From the NCBI GenBank assembly GCA_949286775.1, contig CASEDW010000192.1, positions 1 through 16,848 of the forward strand: a stretch of DNA of 16,848 bases. The letters are read 5' to 3'. The DNA comes from an uncultured Eubacteriales bacterium. GTDB lineage: Bacteria; Bacillota; Clostridia; Lachnospirales; Lachnospiraceae. A model generated the notes under the pieces. That model had not been told where the DNA came from, searched no databases, and saw only the letters and a program-made list of their open reading frames with translations. Shown one piece after another: positions 7,147-13,454 of the stretch. The position numbers and the translations under genes are program-made. Numbering within the stretch: the stretch's first letter is position 1; each line of letters begins with the position of its first letter.

Positions 7147-8436
7147 TCATTTTCCTGATACTAAAGCCTTAGAAAGTTTATTTGTTCCAACAAGATCTTT
7201 TTTCGCCGGACATACATATGAGCAGCATCCGCACTCCATACATGTCATAATATCGAGCTCTTTTAATGCGTCGACGTCTTTGAGCTTGTATGCCCGCGCG
7301 ATTCTGTTCGGCATAAGCCTTAATGGACATGTAGCTACGCAGCGTCCGCAGTTGATACATTCCGTTTCCTCCGGCTGAATTGCGTCTTTCTCGTTAAATA
7401 TCGTAAATCCGTTGTTGTTTTTTACAACAGGACATTCATCGGAAGGAACCGCCATACCCATCATAGGGCCTCCCATGAGAATCTTCTTCGGAACTGACTT
7501 GTATCCTCCGAGGGTCTCAACAACTTCTCTTATCGACGCGCCTATAGGAGCTATGACTTTTCCCGGATTTTTTACGGCAGAGCCGTCGACGGTAACGCAT
7601 TTTTCTATTAGCGGCATTCCTGTTTCAAGGTATTTGCCAAGTACTGCCAATGTTGTGACATTCATCACGATACATCCCACATCGAGCGGCAGTTTTCCGG
7701 CCGGTACTACGCGTCCGGTACAACTGTAAATGAGTACTTTCTCTCCGCCCTGAGGATACATTGACGGAAGGCTCTTAACCTGAAACTCAGCGTCTATTTC
7801 AGACGCTCTTTTTTTGAATATATCAATCGCTTCCGGTTTATTGTCCTCTATACCGATAATAACGTTCCTGATCCCGATATATTTGCATACAGCGTTTATC
7901 GCCCTGATCATAGCGTCTGTATCAGTTGTCATCGTTGTAAAATCAGATGTAAGATACGGTTCGCACTCCGCGCCGTTTACGATAAGATACTCTACATGAG
8001 CAGGCTCCTTTACCGTAAGCTTTACGCTTGTCGGAAATCCCGCTCCTCCAAGACCTACAAGACCGCATTCACGTACAGCCTTTAAGAAACTTTCCGTATC
8101 ATTTATCTGTGGCGGCACAACTTCGTCAGATACTGTCTGATTTCCGTCTGATTCAATGATAACCGTATCGAATCTGCCGTTAAACAGCTGCATTCTTTCA
8201 ATTGACGTAACTTTTCCCGAAACCGACGAATGTATAGGCGCTCCTACAAATCCTGCCGGCTCTCCGATTTTCTGTCCTACCTTCACTTCATCTCCGACTT
8301 CGACTATCGGTCTGCAAGGCGCTCCGATGTGCATCGCCATCGGAATCTTTACAACAGGCGGAACAGACATTCTGACAGGTTCCTGATGCGTTGTGTGCTT
8401 TAAATGCGGCACTTTAACGCCTTTTAAATGTCTCAA
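7147..8436 (-). CDS. rnfC: Rnf complex NADH-binding subunit RnfC
   Basis: 429-residue peripheral subunit that binds NAD(H) and non-covalent FMN and passes electrons between NAD and the other Rnf subunits. The glycine-rich nucleotide motif GLGGAGFPT is at 128-136 and NGAECEPYL near 154-162. Two 4Fe-4S sites follow: C360, C363, C366, C370 (CINCGRCVATC) and C399, C402, C405, C409 (CMECGCCSYVC). The length matches clostridial RnfC, without the long proline-rich tail of the E. coli protein. The start codon is TTG at 8436, with AAGGGGTG seven bases before it; no in-frame ATG gives the conserved N-terminus. It is the first rnf gene, 22 bp after the nfu gene. Confidence 0.95.
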   Translation of the reverse strand: MRHLKGVKVPHLKHTTHQEPVRMSVPPVVKIPMAMHIGAPCRPIVEVGDEVKVGQKIGEPAGFVGAPIHSSVSGKVTSIERMQLFNGRFDTVIIESDGNQTVSDEVVPPQINDTESFLKAVRECGLVGLGGAGFPTSVKLTVKEPAHVEYLIVNGAECEPYLTSDFTTMTTDTDAMIRAINAVCKYIGIRNVIIGIEDNKPEAIDIFKKRASEIDAEFQVKSLPSMYPQGGEKVLIYSCTGRVVPAGKLPLDVGCIVMNVTTLAVLGKYLETGMPLIEKCVTVDGSAVKNPGKVIAPIGASIREVVETLGGYKSVPKKILMGGPMMGMAVPSDECPVVKNNNGFTIFNEKDAIQPEETECINCGRCVATCPLRLMPNRIARAYKLKDVDALKELDIMTCMECGCCSYVCPAKKDLVGTNKLSKALVSGK

Positions 8437-8458
8437 AAAACTTCACCCCTTATCCGAT

Positions 8459-8752
8459 TTATTTTTTGTTTTTATTCATAAGACTCTTTGCAAATGCAAT
8501 AAGCTCGTCGCTTACTTCCTGATGAAGCTTCACATCTTTTACAATATCAGTATTTGCGAGCACTTCTTCTTTTACGACGCTTTCCAAAGTGTAAATCGCC
8601 GACGGACATCCGCTGCAATGTCCCGTCATCCTGACATAAGCAATCTGATTTCTGATATCAACCAACTCAATATTCCCCTCATGCTCAAGGAGTTTAGGCC
8701 TTACTTTGTTATCAAGAATTTCTTCTATAATTTTTGCTTCCTCAGTCTGCAT
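8459..8752 (-). CDS. Nfu-type (NifU C-terminal domain) Fe-S scaffold protein
   Basis: 97 residues forming a single NifU C-terminal (Nfu) domain. The cluster-binding CxxC is C46-S-G-C49 in TGHCSGCPSA, placed as in Nfu/NifU proteins. Such proteins carry or deliver 4Fe-4S clusters to target enzymes in the cytoplasm. The start has an AGGAG ribosome binding site about ten bases before the ATG. The gene lies only 22 bp before rnfC on the same strand and just after the terminator of the CoA-transferase transcript, so it is probably the first gene of the rnf operon. A dedicated role in loading Rnf clusters is inference. The cysteine spacing excludes an IscU-type scaffold. Confidence 0.92.
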   Translation of the reverse strand: MQTEEAKIIEEILDNKVRPKLLEHEGNIELVDIRNQIAYVRMTGHCSGCPSAIYTLESVVKEEVLANTDIVKDVKLHQEVSDELIAFAKSLMNKNKK

Positions 8753-8775
8753 AATTCATCTCTCCTGCCTATAAA

Positions 8776-8804
8776 ATAATGACCTTTTACCCTGGTATCG
8801 TAAA
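8776..8804 (-). promoter_or_regulatory. possible promoter of the nfu-rnf operon
   Basis: On the minus strand TTTACG (8804-8799), a 17-base spacer and CATTAT (8781-8776) give a weak 4/6 plus 4/6 match. It begins right at the edge of the upstream terminator stem. It is the best candidate in the short gap, but a weak one; read-through from the abfD transcript is an alternative source of rnf mRNA. Confidence 0.35.
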
Positions 8805-8832
8805 ATAGGGCGAGAAAAAATCCCGCCCTATT
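8804..8832 (-). terminator. terminator after the CoA-transferase gene
   Basis: A perfect 9-bp stem AATAGGGCG / CGCCCTATT with an 11-base A-rich interior (T-rich on the minus strand) is followed on the minus strand by TTTAC. It starts 19 bp after the CoA-transferase stop. The T-tract is short, so it may be leaky toward nfu-rnf. The plus side has AAATTTTTT close by, but no plus-strand gene precedes it. Confidence 0.6.
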
Positions 8833-8851
8833 ACGTAAATTTTTTATATGC

Positions 8852-10153
8852 TTACTCGTATTTACATTTAAATCTTTCTTCAAATGCTTCAATGAGCTGT
8901 GGCCTAAAATCAGGATGAGCTATGGCAATGAGCGCTTTTGCTCTTTCTCTGATACATTTTCCTTTAAGGTGCGCTATGCCGTACTCTGTAACGACATAGT
9001 CGACGTCGCATCTTGAAGTCGTTACGATTGCGCCGTTATCGAGCACAGGAACGATTTTTGAAACCTTTCCTTTTCCTGCTGTAGACGCGATCGCGATTAT
9101 AGAACGTCCACCTTTGCTCATCTTAGCGCCGCGAACGAAATCAACCTGTCCGCCTACGCCGCTGATCTGGTTTGGTCCGATACTCTCTGACGAAACCTGA
9201 CCGCAGAAATCGATCTGAACGCATGAATTAATCGATACGAGATTATCATTCTGAGCAATTATATATGGATTATTTACATAGTTAACCGGGAACATCGATA
9301 CTGCCGGATTGTCGTTAGCATAATCGTAAAGACGTTTTGTACCCATGAGGAATGTAACGACACTCTTTCCCGGATGGAAATTCTTTTTAGCGTTTGTGAT
9401 TACTCCGGCTTCAACAAGTTCAACAACTCCGTCAGAGATCATCTCTGAGTGGATACCGAGGTCTTTTTTGTCTTTGAGGAAAAGAAGAACGGCATCCGGA
9501 ATAGCACCGATTCCGAGCTGAAGCGTATCGCCGTCTTTAATAAGTTTCGCGCAGTTCTCACCGATCGCTTTTTCCACATCGCCGATTTTAGGAAGCGGAA
9601 GCTCGATCACCGGATGAGAATTTACTACAAAAGCATTGATTTCTGAAACATGAAGCGCTGTATCGCCATGTGTTCTCGGCATCTGGTCGTTAACTTCAGC
9701 GATAATTTTTTTCGCGCTTTTCGCTGCCGGAAGCGTATAGTCTACTGAAACGCCGCAGCTCACCATTCCGTGTTCGTCCGGAGGTGAAACCTGAATTACA
9801 GCGACGTCTATCGGAAGATACTCTACAAAGAGATCAGGCGCTTCGCTGAAATAGCATGGCGTAAAATCCGCGCGTCCTTCGATAATGTCTTTTTTGTTAA
9901 GACCGCCTGCGAAAAGCGAATTGAGTCTGAAATGTCCCTCTGTTCCCGGAGCTGAAAACTTGCAGTTTCCCATCGGAACCATCTGTACGATTTCGACATT
10001 CTCGTAATCCTCTTTATGGTCTACAAGCGCGTCTGTAATATATGTAGGAATTCCTACCGCATGTCCCAATATGACACGGTCGCCTGATTTGATAAGCTTG
10101 ATAGCTTCTTCTACAGGCATTTTTCTTGATTCATAAATATCCTGCCAACCCAT
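8852..10153 (-). CDS. abfT: 4-hydroxybutyrate CoA-transferase-type enzyme (acetyl-CoA hydrolase/transferase family)
   Basis: 433 residues from the ATG at 10153, chosen because TTGGAG stands seven bases before it; an upstream TTG at 10165 overlaps that site. The protein aligns by eye over its full length with AbfT of Clostridium aminobutyricum, sharing for example AEVNDQ, KLPKIG-like PLPKIGDVE, TLQLGIGAIPDAVL, GIHSEMISDGVV, TFLMGTKRLYD and SGVGGQVDFVRGA. The catalytic glutamate is E237 in GIHSEMISDG, next to the E238 position known for AbfT. It moves CoA from acetyl- or butyryl-CoA to 4-hydroxybutyrate. A butyryl-CoA:acetate transferase cannot be excluded from sequence alone, but position right after abfD favours 4-hydroxybutyrate. 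Cytoplasmic. Confidence 0.88.
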   Translation of the reverse strand: MGWQDIYESRKMPVEEAIKLIKSGDRVILGHAVGIPTYITDALVDHKEDYENVEIVQMVPMGNCKFSAPGTEGHFRLNSLFAGGLNKKDIIEGRADFTPCYFSEAPDLFVEYLPIDVAVIQVSPPDEHGMVSCGVSVDYTLPAAKSAKKIIAEVNDQMPRTHGDTALHVSEINAFVVNSHPVIELPLPKIGDVEKAIGENCAKLIKDGDTLQLGIGAIPDAVLLFLKDKKDLGIHSEMISDGVVELVEAGVITNAKKNFHPGKSVVTFLMGTKRLYDYANDNPAVSMFPVNYVNNPYIIAQNDNLVSINSCVQIDFCGQVSSESIGPNQISGVGGQVDFVRGAKMSKGGRSIIAIASTAGKGKVSKIVPVLDNGAIVTTSRCDVDYVVTEYGIAHLKGKCIRERAKALIAIAHPDFRPQLIEAFEERFKCKYE

Positions 10154-10181
10154 TTTTATCTCCAAATATCATTTTTACAGT

Positions 10182-10221
10182 ACATACAGACTCGATATGC
10201 AATGCATAAGAGCCTGTATGT
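10182..10221 (-). other. intergenic hairpin between abfD and the CoA-transferase gene
   Basis: The arms ACATACAG and CTGTATGT pair perfectly; inside them CTC/GAG and TATGCA/TGCATA also pair, making a tall, slightly interrupted stem. On the minus strand, the direction of transcription, it is followed by ACTGTAAAAATG, with no T-tract, so it is unlikely to be a normal terminator. It could be an mRNA-processing or stability element, or an attenuator, that sets the relative amounts of AbfD and the transferase. Confidence 0.6.
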
Positions 10222-10253
10222 ATCTTAAATATTCATATTGTTTACTTTACTGA

Positions 10254-11708
10254 TTACTCTTCAACTTTAGCGATCTTCTTAGCGAGAGCTTTCTTCATCG
10301 GAAGGTTGCCCTGACGAGCGATCATGATACGCTGAGCCTGTGGTGAACCTGCGCCGTGCATAGACTCTGTTCTGTATCCTACTGCTGCTGTTCCAAGGCA
10401 GAGGTTCTCGATAAGTCTTAAGATACGGAGACGGTTCTCAACTGAAACGCCCTTTGTACCAACGAGATATTTCTTAACGTATGGTCCTGTAATATCGCTT
10501 CTGAGATCAGCTTCTGACGGAGCCGTAACAACGATACCGCCGGCGATATCCTCTGCGAGACGAGCGATCTCGTATGGGAATCTTGTAACGTTCTGTTTAC
10601 ATACGTTTGCAAGAAGAAGGTCAATGATATAGTTTCCTGACTCTGTCGGATGTCCTTCTGCTGAACATGCGATACCGCAGCAGTATAATGTCTCGTTAAG
10701 ATGCTGCATCTCGATAAGTTTGTCTTTGATATGAGAAGCTTTTGGAACGCCGTTATAATCAGCCGCAACTGCTGCTGCACCGATAAGAACGTCACCAACA
10801 CCAACTTTACATCCGCCGTAGCTCTGTCTGTGGTATCCTGCGAAACGCTCAACAAGCATTCCTGCGAACTCTGTCTCTCCGTTAAGGAAGATACGATCGT
10901 TTGGTACGAATACGTCGTTAAATACTACGAGAGCTTCAACACCGCCGAACTCGCTGTTACCAACATCGATTGAGTTGTACTCTTCCATCTTTCTTGTATC
11001 ACATGACTGACGTCCGATGATCATCATGATGCCTTCTGCGTCTGTAGGAACAGCAAATGCTACAGCATAGTCTTTGTCGTCCGGTCCCATGGAAATTGTA
11101 GGCATTACGATAACTTCATGTGAGTTGATGATACCTGTCTGATGAGCTTTTGCTCCGCGTACAACGATACCGTCAGGACGGCGCTCAACAACATGAAGGT
11201 AAAGATCAGGATCTTCCTGCGCGTGAGGAGCAAGTCCACGGTCGCCCTTAGGATCTGTCATGGCTCCGTCGATAGTGTAGTCTTTTTCCTGGCACATTGT
11301 GAGGTATTTTATGAAATTCTCATGATATTTTGTTCCGTATTTTTTATCAATTTCATAAGTTGTGCTGAATGTCGCGTTAAACGCGTCCATACCTACGCAT
11401 CTCTGGAAGCAAGCTGCTGTCTGCTGTCCAAGAAGTCTCTGCATTTTAACCTTGTTCATAAGGTCTGTTGTATTCTGATGGATATGTGTAAAACGGTTTA
11501 CCTTTCCGCCTGTATAAGGTGATACTGCTGTCATAAGATCTTCGTACTGAGGATCCTGTGCAAGGTCATAAGTAGCCTTTACAGAGTTAAGTGATGGACG
11601 AAGGATCGGATGATCAACAGGATTATCGATCTTCTTTCCAAACATGTAAACCTGAAGGTTCATTTTGCGCATGCTTTCTACATACTGTTCGCCGGTCATT
11701 AATGCCAT
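10254..11708 (-). CDS. abfD: 4-hydroxybutyryl-CoA dehydratase / vinylacetyl-CoA delta-isomerase
   Basis: 484-residue FAD and 4Fe-4S enzyme that dehydrates 4-hydroxybutyryl-CoA to crotonyl-CoA by a radical mechanism; oxygen-sensitive and cytoplasmic. It matches Clostridium aminobutyricum AbfD closely from start to end (QKVKMQRLLGQ-like, AAYD-type and ESMHGAGSPQAQRIMIARQGN stretches). The cluster ligands C99, C103, H292 and C299 of that enzyme correspond here to C100, C104, H293 and C300 (CFQRC and YHRQSYGGC). The length is near the 490 of the reference; a short region near 405-420 differs. GGGG lies about nine bases before the ATG. It is the first gene of a two-gene unit with the CoA-transferase and is divergent from a GntR-type regulator. 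Confidence 0.96.
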   Translation of the reverse strand: MALMTGEQYVESMRKMNLQVYMFGKKIDNPVDHPILRPSLNSVKATYDLAQDPQYEDLMTAVSPYTGGKVNRFTHIHQNTTDLMNKVKMQRLLGQQTAACFQRCVGMDAFNATFSTTYEIDKKYGTKYHENFIKYLTMCQEKDYTIDGAMTDPKGDRGLAPHAQEDPDLYLHVVERRPDGIVVRGAKAHQTGIINSHEVIVMPTISMGPDDKDYAVAFAVPTDAEGIMMIIGRQSCDTRKMEEYNSIDVGNSEFGGVEALVVFNDVFVPNDRIFLNGETEFAGMLVERFAGYHRQSYGGCKVGVGDVLIGAAAVAADYNGVPKASHIKDKLIEMQHLNETLYCCGIACSAEGHPTESGNYIIDLLLANVCKQNVTRFPYEIARLAEDIAGGIVVTAPSEADLRSDITGPYVKKYLVGTKGVSVENRLRILRLIENLCLGTAAVGYRTESMHGAGSPQAQRIMIARQGNLPMKKALAKKIAKVEE

Positions 11709-11775
11709 AATTAATTGCCCCTTTCTTATTTAAGAAAAAATATTGACTGTATTCTGATTAAATACATATATGCTC

Positions 11776-11803
11776 ATTTTACCACCTTTGTTCATATTTT
11801 CAA
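11776..11803 (-). promoter_or_regulatory. promoter of abfD
   Basis: On the minus strand TTGAAA (11803-11798), a 16-base spacer and TAAAAT (11781-11776), about 70 bp before the abfD ATG. A dyad at 11811-11829 lies just upstream of the -35, and TTGTTCATATTTTCAATA (11788-11805, plus strand), a weak match to the clostridial Rex site TTGTTAAnnnnTTAACAA, covers the -35. Confidence 0.5.
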
Positions 11804-11810
11804 TAATTAT

Positions 11811-11829
11811 ATTTATCATTATGACAAAT
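11811..11829. promoter_or_regulatory. candidate operator dyad (GntR-type)
   Basis: ATTTATCA and TGACAAAT form an 8-bp dyad with one mismatch around a TTA centre, just upstream of the abfD -35. Its size and short spacing fit sites of FadR-subfamily GntR proteins, one of which is encoded divergently next door. This is inference from symmetry and position. Confidence 0.35.
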
Positions 11830-11885
11830 AATCAGCATTTATAATTATTTTTCACAATATTATATCAAACAAAGAAAACATACGT

Positions 11886-11915
11886 TTGACAAAAAACACA
11901 TTTTCGTTTTATAAT
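11886..11915 (+). promoter_or_regulatory. promoter of the GntR-type regulator gene
   Basis: Consensus TTGACA (11886-11891) and consensus TATAAT (11910-11915) with an 18-base spacer. The expected start of transcription near 11922 leaves a leader of about 115 bases before the ATG at 12038, which contains two copies of TAATCTTTAG and a small stem-loop. Confidence 0.8.
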
Positions 11916-12037
11916 TATATAATACAGATATAATCTTTAGCTTGATATGTGAATAATCTTTAGGAAGGTGTTGGTTTGGAAGCAAACTTTCAAATCTACC
12001 ATTATTGACGCAGCAAGCGCGTCAGAAAGAGGTAAAA

Positions 12038-12694
12038 ATGGCAAAACTCGAAGATGTTTCAATAAAAACTACTATATATAAATACATCCGCGATCTGATT
12101 CTTACAAACATTTTAAAACAGGGCGAAAAAATTCCCGAAGGTGATATCGCCAAAGCTCTCAATGTGAGCAAAACTCCTGTAAGAGAAGCTATCCGCAGAC
12201 TTGCGCTGGAGGGTCTTATCGACAGCGAGCCGAACAAATCCTCAACGGTACGCGTTCTCGATGAATCCACCATAAAGGATCTCGCCTGCGTCCGCTGGCA
12301 GCACGAAAAGCTCAACGTTCCTCTTGTAATATACAACGCCAGCAATAAGGATTTCGACGAACTCGAGGAAATCGCCCATCAGTGCATAGAATACAACAAT
12401 TCCGGCGATCTCAACATGCGTAACAAAACAGACGGAAGATTTCATTTGAAATTGTACGAAATCGGCGGAAACCAGGTGCTCGTAGAACTCCAGAAAAAGA
12501 TGGAACTCCTCGTGCAGCTCTGGCAGGCCGCTTCCATCTCTACAACAAACGTAAAGTCCGAATATCTAAATCAGCACCTTGAACTTGTCGATATATTCAG
12601 GAGAAGAGACTGCAAAGCCGCTCTCGATCTTCTTTATAAACATTACTGCGTTTCATACGGAATAGATATAGAAAGCCTGATTCCGAAAGTATGA
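12038..12694 (+). CDS. GntR-family regulator with FCD effector domain
   Basis: 218 residues from the ATG at 12038, which has AGAGG six bases before it; a TTG at 12005 is open but has no good site. The N-terminal winged helix spans about 10-75 (KIPEGDIAKALNVSKTPVREAIRRLALEGL is the classic GntR helix-turn-helix). The C-terminal FCD domain has the metal/effector-type residues D132, H136 (DGRFH), H180 (NQHLELV) and H202 (YKHY). FCD regulators usually sense small carboxylic acids. Its divergent position next to abfD and the CoA-transferase suggests that it controls them, perhaps in response to 4-hydroxybutyrate or a related acid, and itself through the shared region. The family call is firm; the ligand and targets are inferred. 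Confidence 0.92.
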   Translation: MAKLEDVSIKTTIYKYIRDLILTNILKQGEKIPEGDIAKALNVSKTPVREAIRRLALEGLIDSEPNKSSTVRVLDESTIKDLACVRWQHEKLNVPLVIYNASNKDFDELEEIAHQCIEYNNSGDLNMRNKTDGRFHLKLYEIGGNQVLVELQKKMELLVQLWQAASISTTNVKSEYLNQHLELVDIFRRRDCKAALDLLYKHYCVSYGIDIESLIPKV

Positions 12695-12705
12695 TAATAA
12701 AAAGG

Positions 12706-12735
12706 TTGCCAAACACATACTTCTTGGATTAAAAT
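12706..12735 (+). promoter_or_regulatory. possible promoter of efp
   Basis: TTGCCA (12706-12711), 18 bases, TAAAAT (12730-12735), about 40 bp before the efp ATG. No terminator is visible between the gntR-type gene and efp, so read-through is also possible. Confidence 0.4.
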
Positions 12736-12777
12736 ATATTAAGTTCAGTATTAAACAGCATTAGGAGGATTATAGTA

Positions 12778-13371
12778 ATGATTACTGCCGGTGATTTTAG
12801 AAAAGGAAAAACCGTAGTTATTGATGGAAAAGTTTGCACAATCGTAGATTTCATGCATGTTAAACCGGGAAAGGGAGCTGCATTTGTTCGTACTAAATAC
12901 AAAGACATTATCAATGGCGGTGTAATGGAAACATCTTTCAACCCTACCGCTAAATTTGACGAAGCTCATATCGACCGTACAAAAATGACATATTCATATG
13001 ACGACGGCGACATGTACAACTTCATGGATCCTGAGACATTTGAGATGGTTGCCGTAAGCCACGAAGACGCGGCTGACCAGATGAAATACGTTATCGAAAA
13101 CATCAAATGTACGCTTTCTTCATATCAGAACAAGGTATTCGCTGTTGAGCCGCCTTTTACGGTAGTTCTTCAGGTAACTGAAAGCGAGCCTGGTGTTGCA
13201 GGAAACACCGCTACAAACGCTACAAAACCTGCTACTCTTGAGACAGGAGCTGAGATCCGTGTTCCTCTTTTCGTAAACGAAGGAGACTATGTAAAAGTTG
13301 ATACACGCGAAGGCGGTTCATACCTCGGACGCGCGACAGCTGAGGATTATCAGGCACAGTTTGAAGAGTAA
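12778..13371 (+). CDS. efp: translation elongation factor P
   Basis: 197 residues with the three beta-barrel layout of EF-P, a little longer than the usual 185-188. It binds between the P and E sites of the ribosome and rescues stalling at proline runs. The tip of domain I is KPGKGAAF with K32 at the site that is modified in many bacteria (beta-lysine in E. coli, aminopentanol in Bacillus), so this is the lysine type, not the arginine-rhamnose type. The C-terminal signature region (ATLETGAEIRVPLFVNEGDYVKVDTREGGSYLGR) is intact. GGAGG lies before the ATG. A housekeeping gene with no evident link to its neighbours. Confidence 0.97.
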   Translation: MITAGDFRKGKTVVIDGKVCTIVDFMHVKPGKGAAFVRTKYKDIINGGVMETSFNPTAKFDEAHIDRTKMTYSYDDGDMYNFMDPETFEMVAVSHEDAADQMKYVIENIKCTLSSYQNKVFAVEPPFTVVLQVTESEPGVAGNTATNATKPATLETGAEIRVPLFVNEGDYVKVDTREGGSYLGRATAEDYQAQFEE

Positions 13372-13411
13372 TCTTTAATAACAGCTTCATAAAATTCTTT
13401 AATAAAACAAC

Positions 13412-13434
13412 AGACCCGGCAAAATGCCGGGTCT
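13412..13434. terminator. bidirectional terminator between efp and the citrate synthase gene
   Basis: A perfect 10-bp GC-rich stem AGACCCGGCA / TGCCGGGTCT with an AAA loop. The plus side continues TATTTATTG and the minus side GTTGTTTTATT, so it can end both convergent transcripts. Confidence 0.85.
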
Positions 13435-13454
13435 TATTTATTGTTCATATTTAA

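Larger units (their letters stand above)
11709..12037. other. divergent AT-rich control region between abfD and the gntR-type gene
   Basis: 329 bp with no gene. It holds a promoter in each direction, an imperfect dyad ATTTATCA-TTA-TGACAAAT (11811-11829), the 14-mer ATTTTTCACAATAT (11847-11860) also found upstream of hbd, a direct repeat TAATCTTTAG (11931-11940 and 11954-11963), and a small stem-loop TTTGGAAG/CTTTCAAA (11975-11994) in the plus-strand leader. The base composition is strongly AT-rich compared with the genes on each side. Confidence 0.85.

Noticed and set aside
10418..10855. 145-codon minus-strand frame inside abfD
   Set aside because: Alternate frame within a fully conserved AbfD; no family signal.
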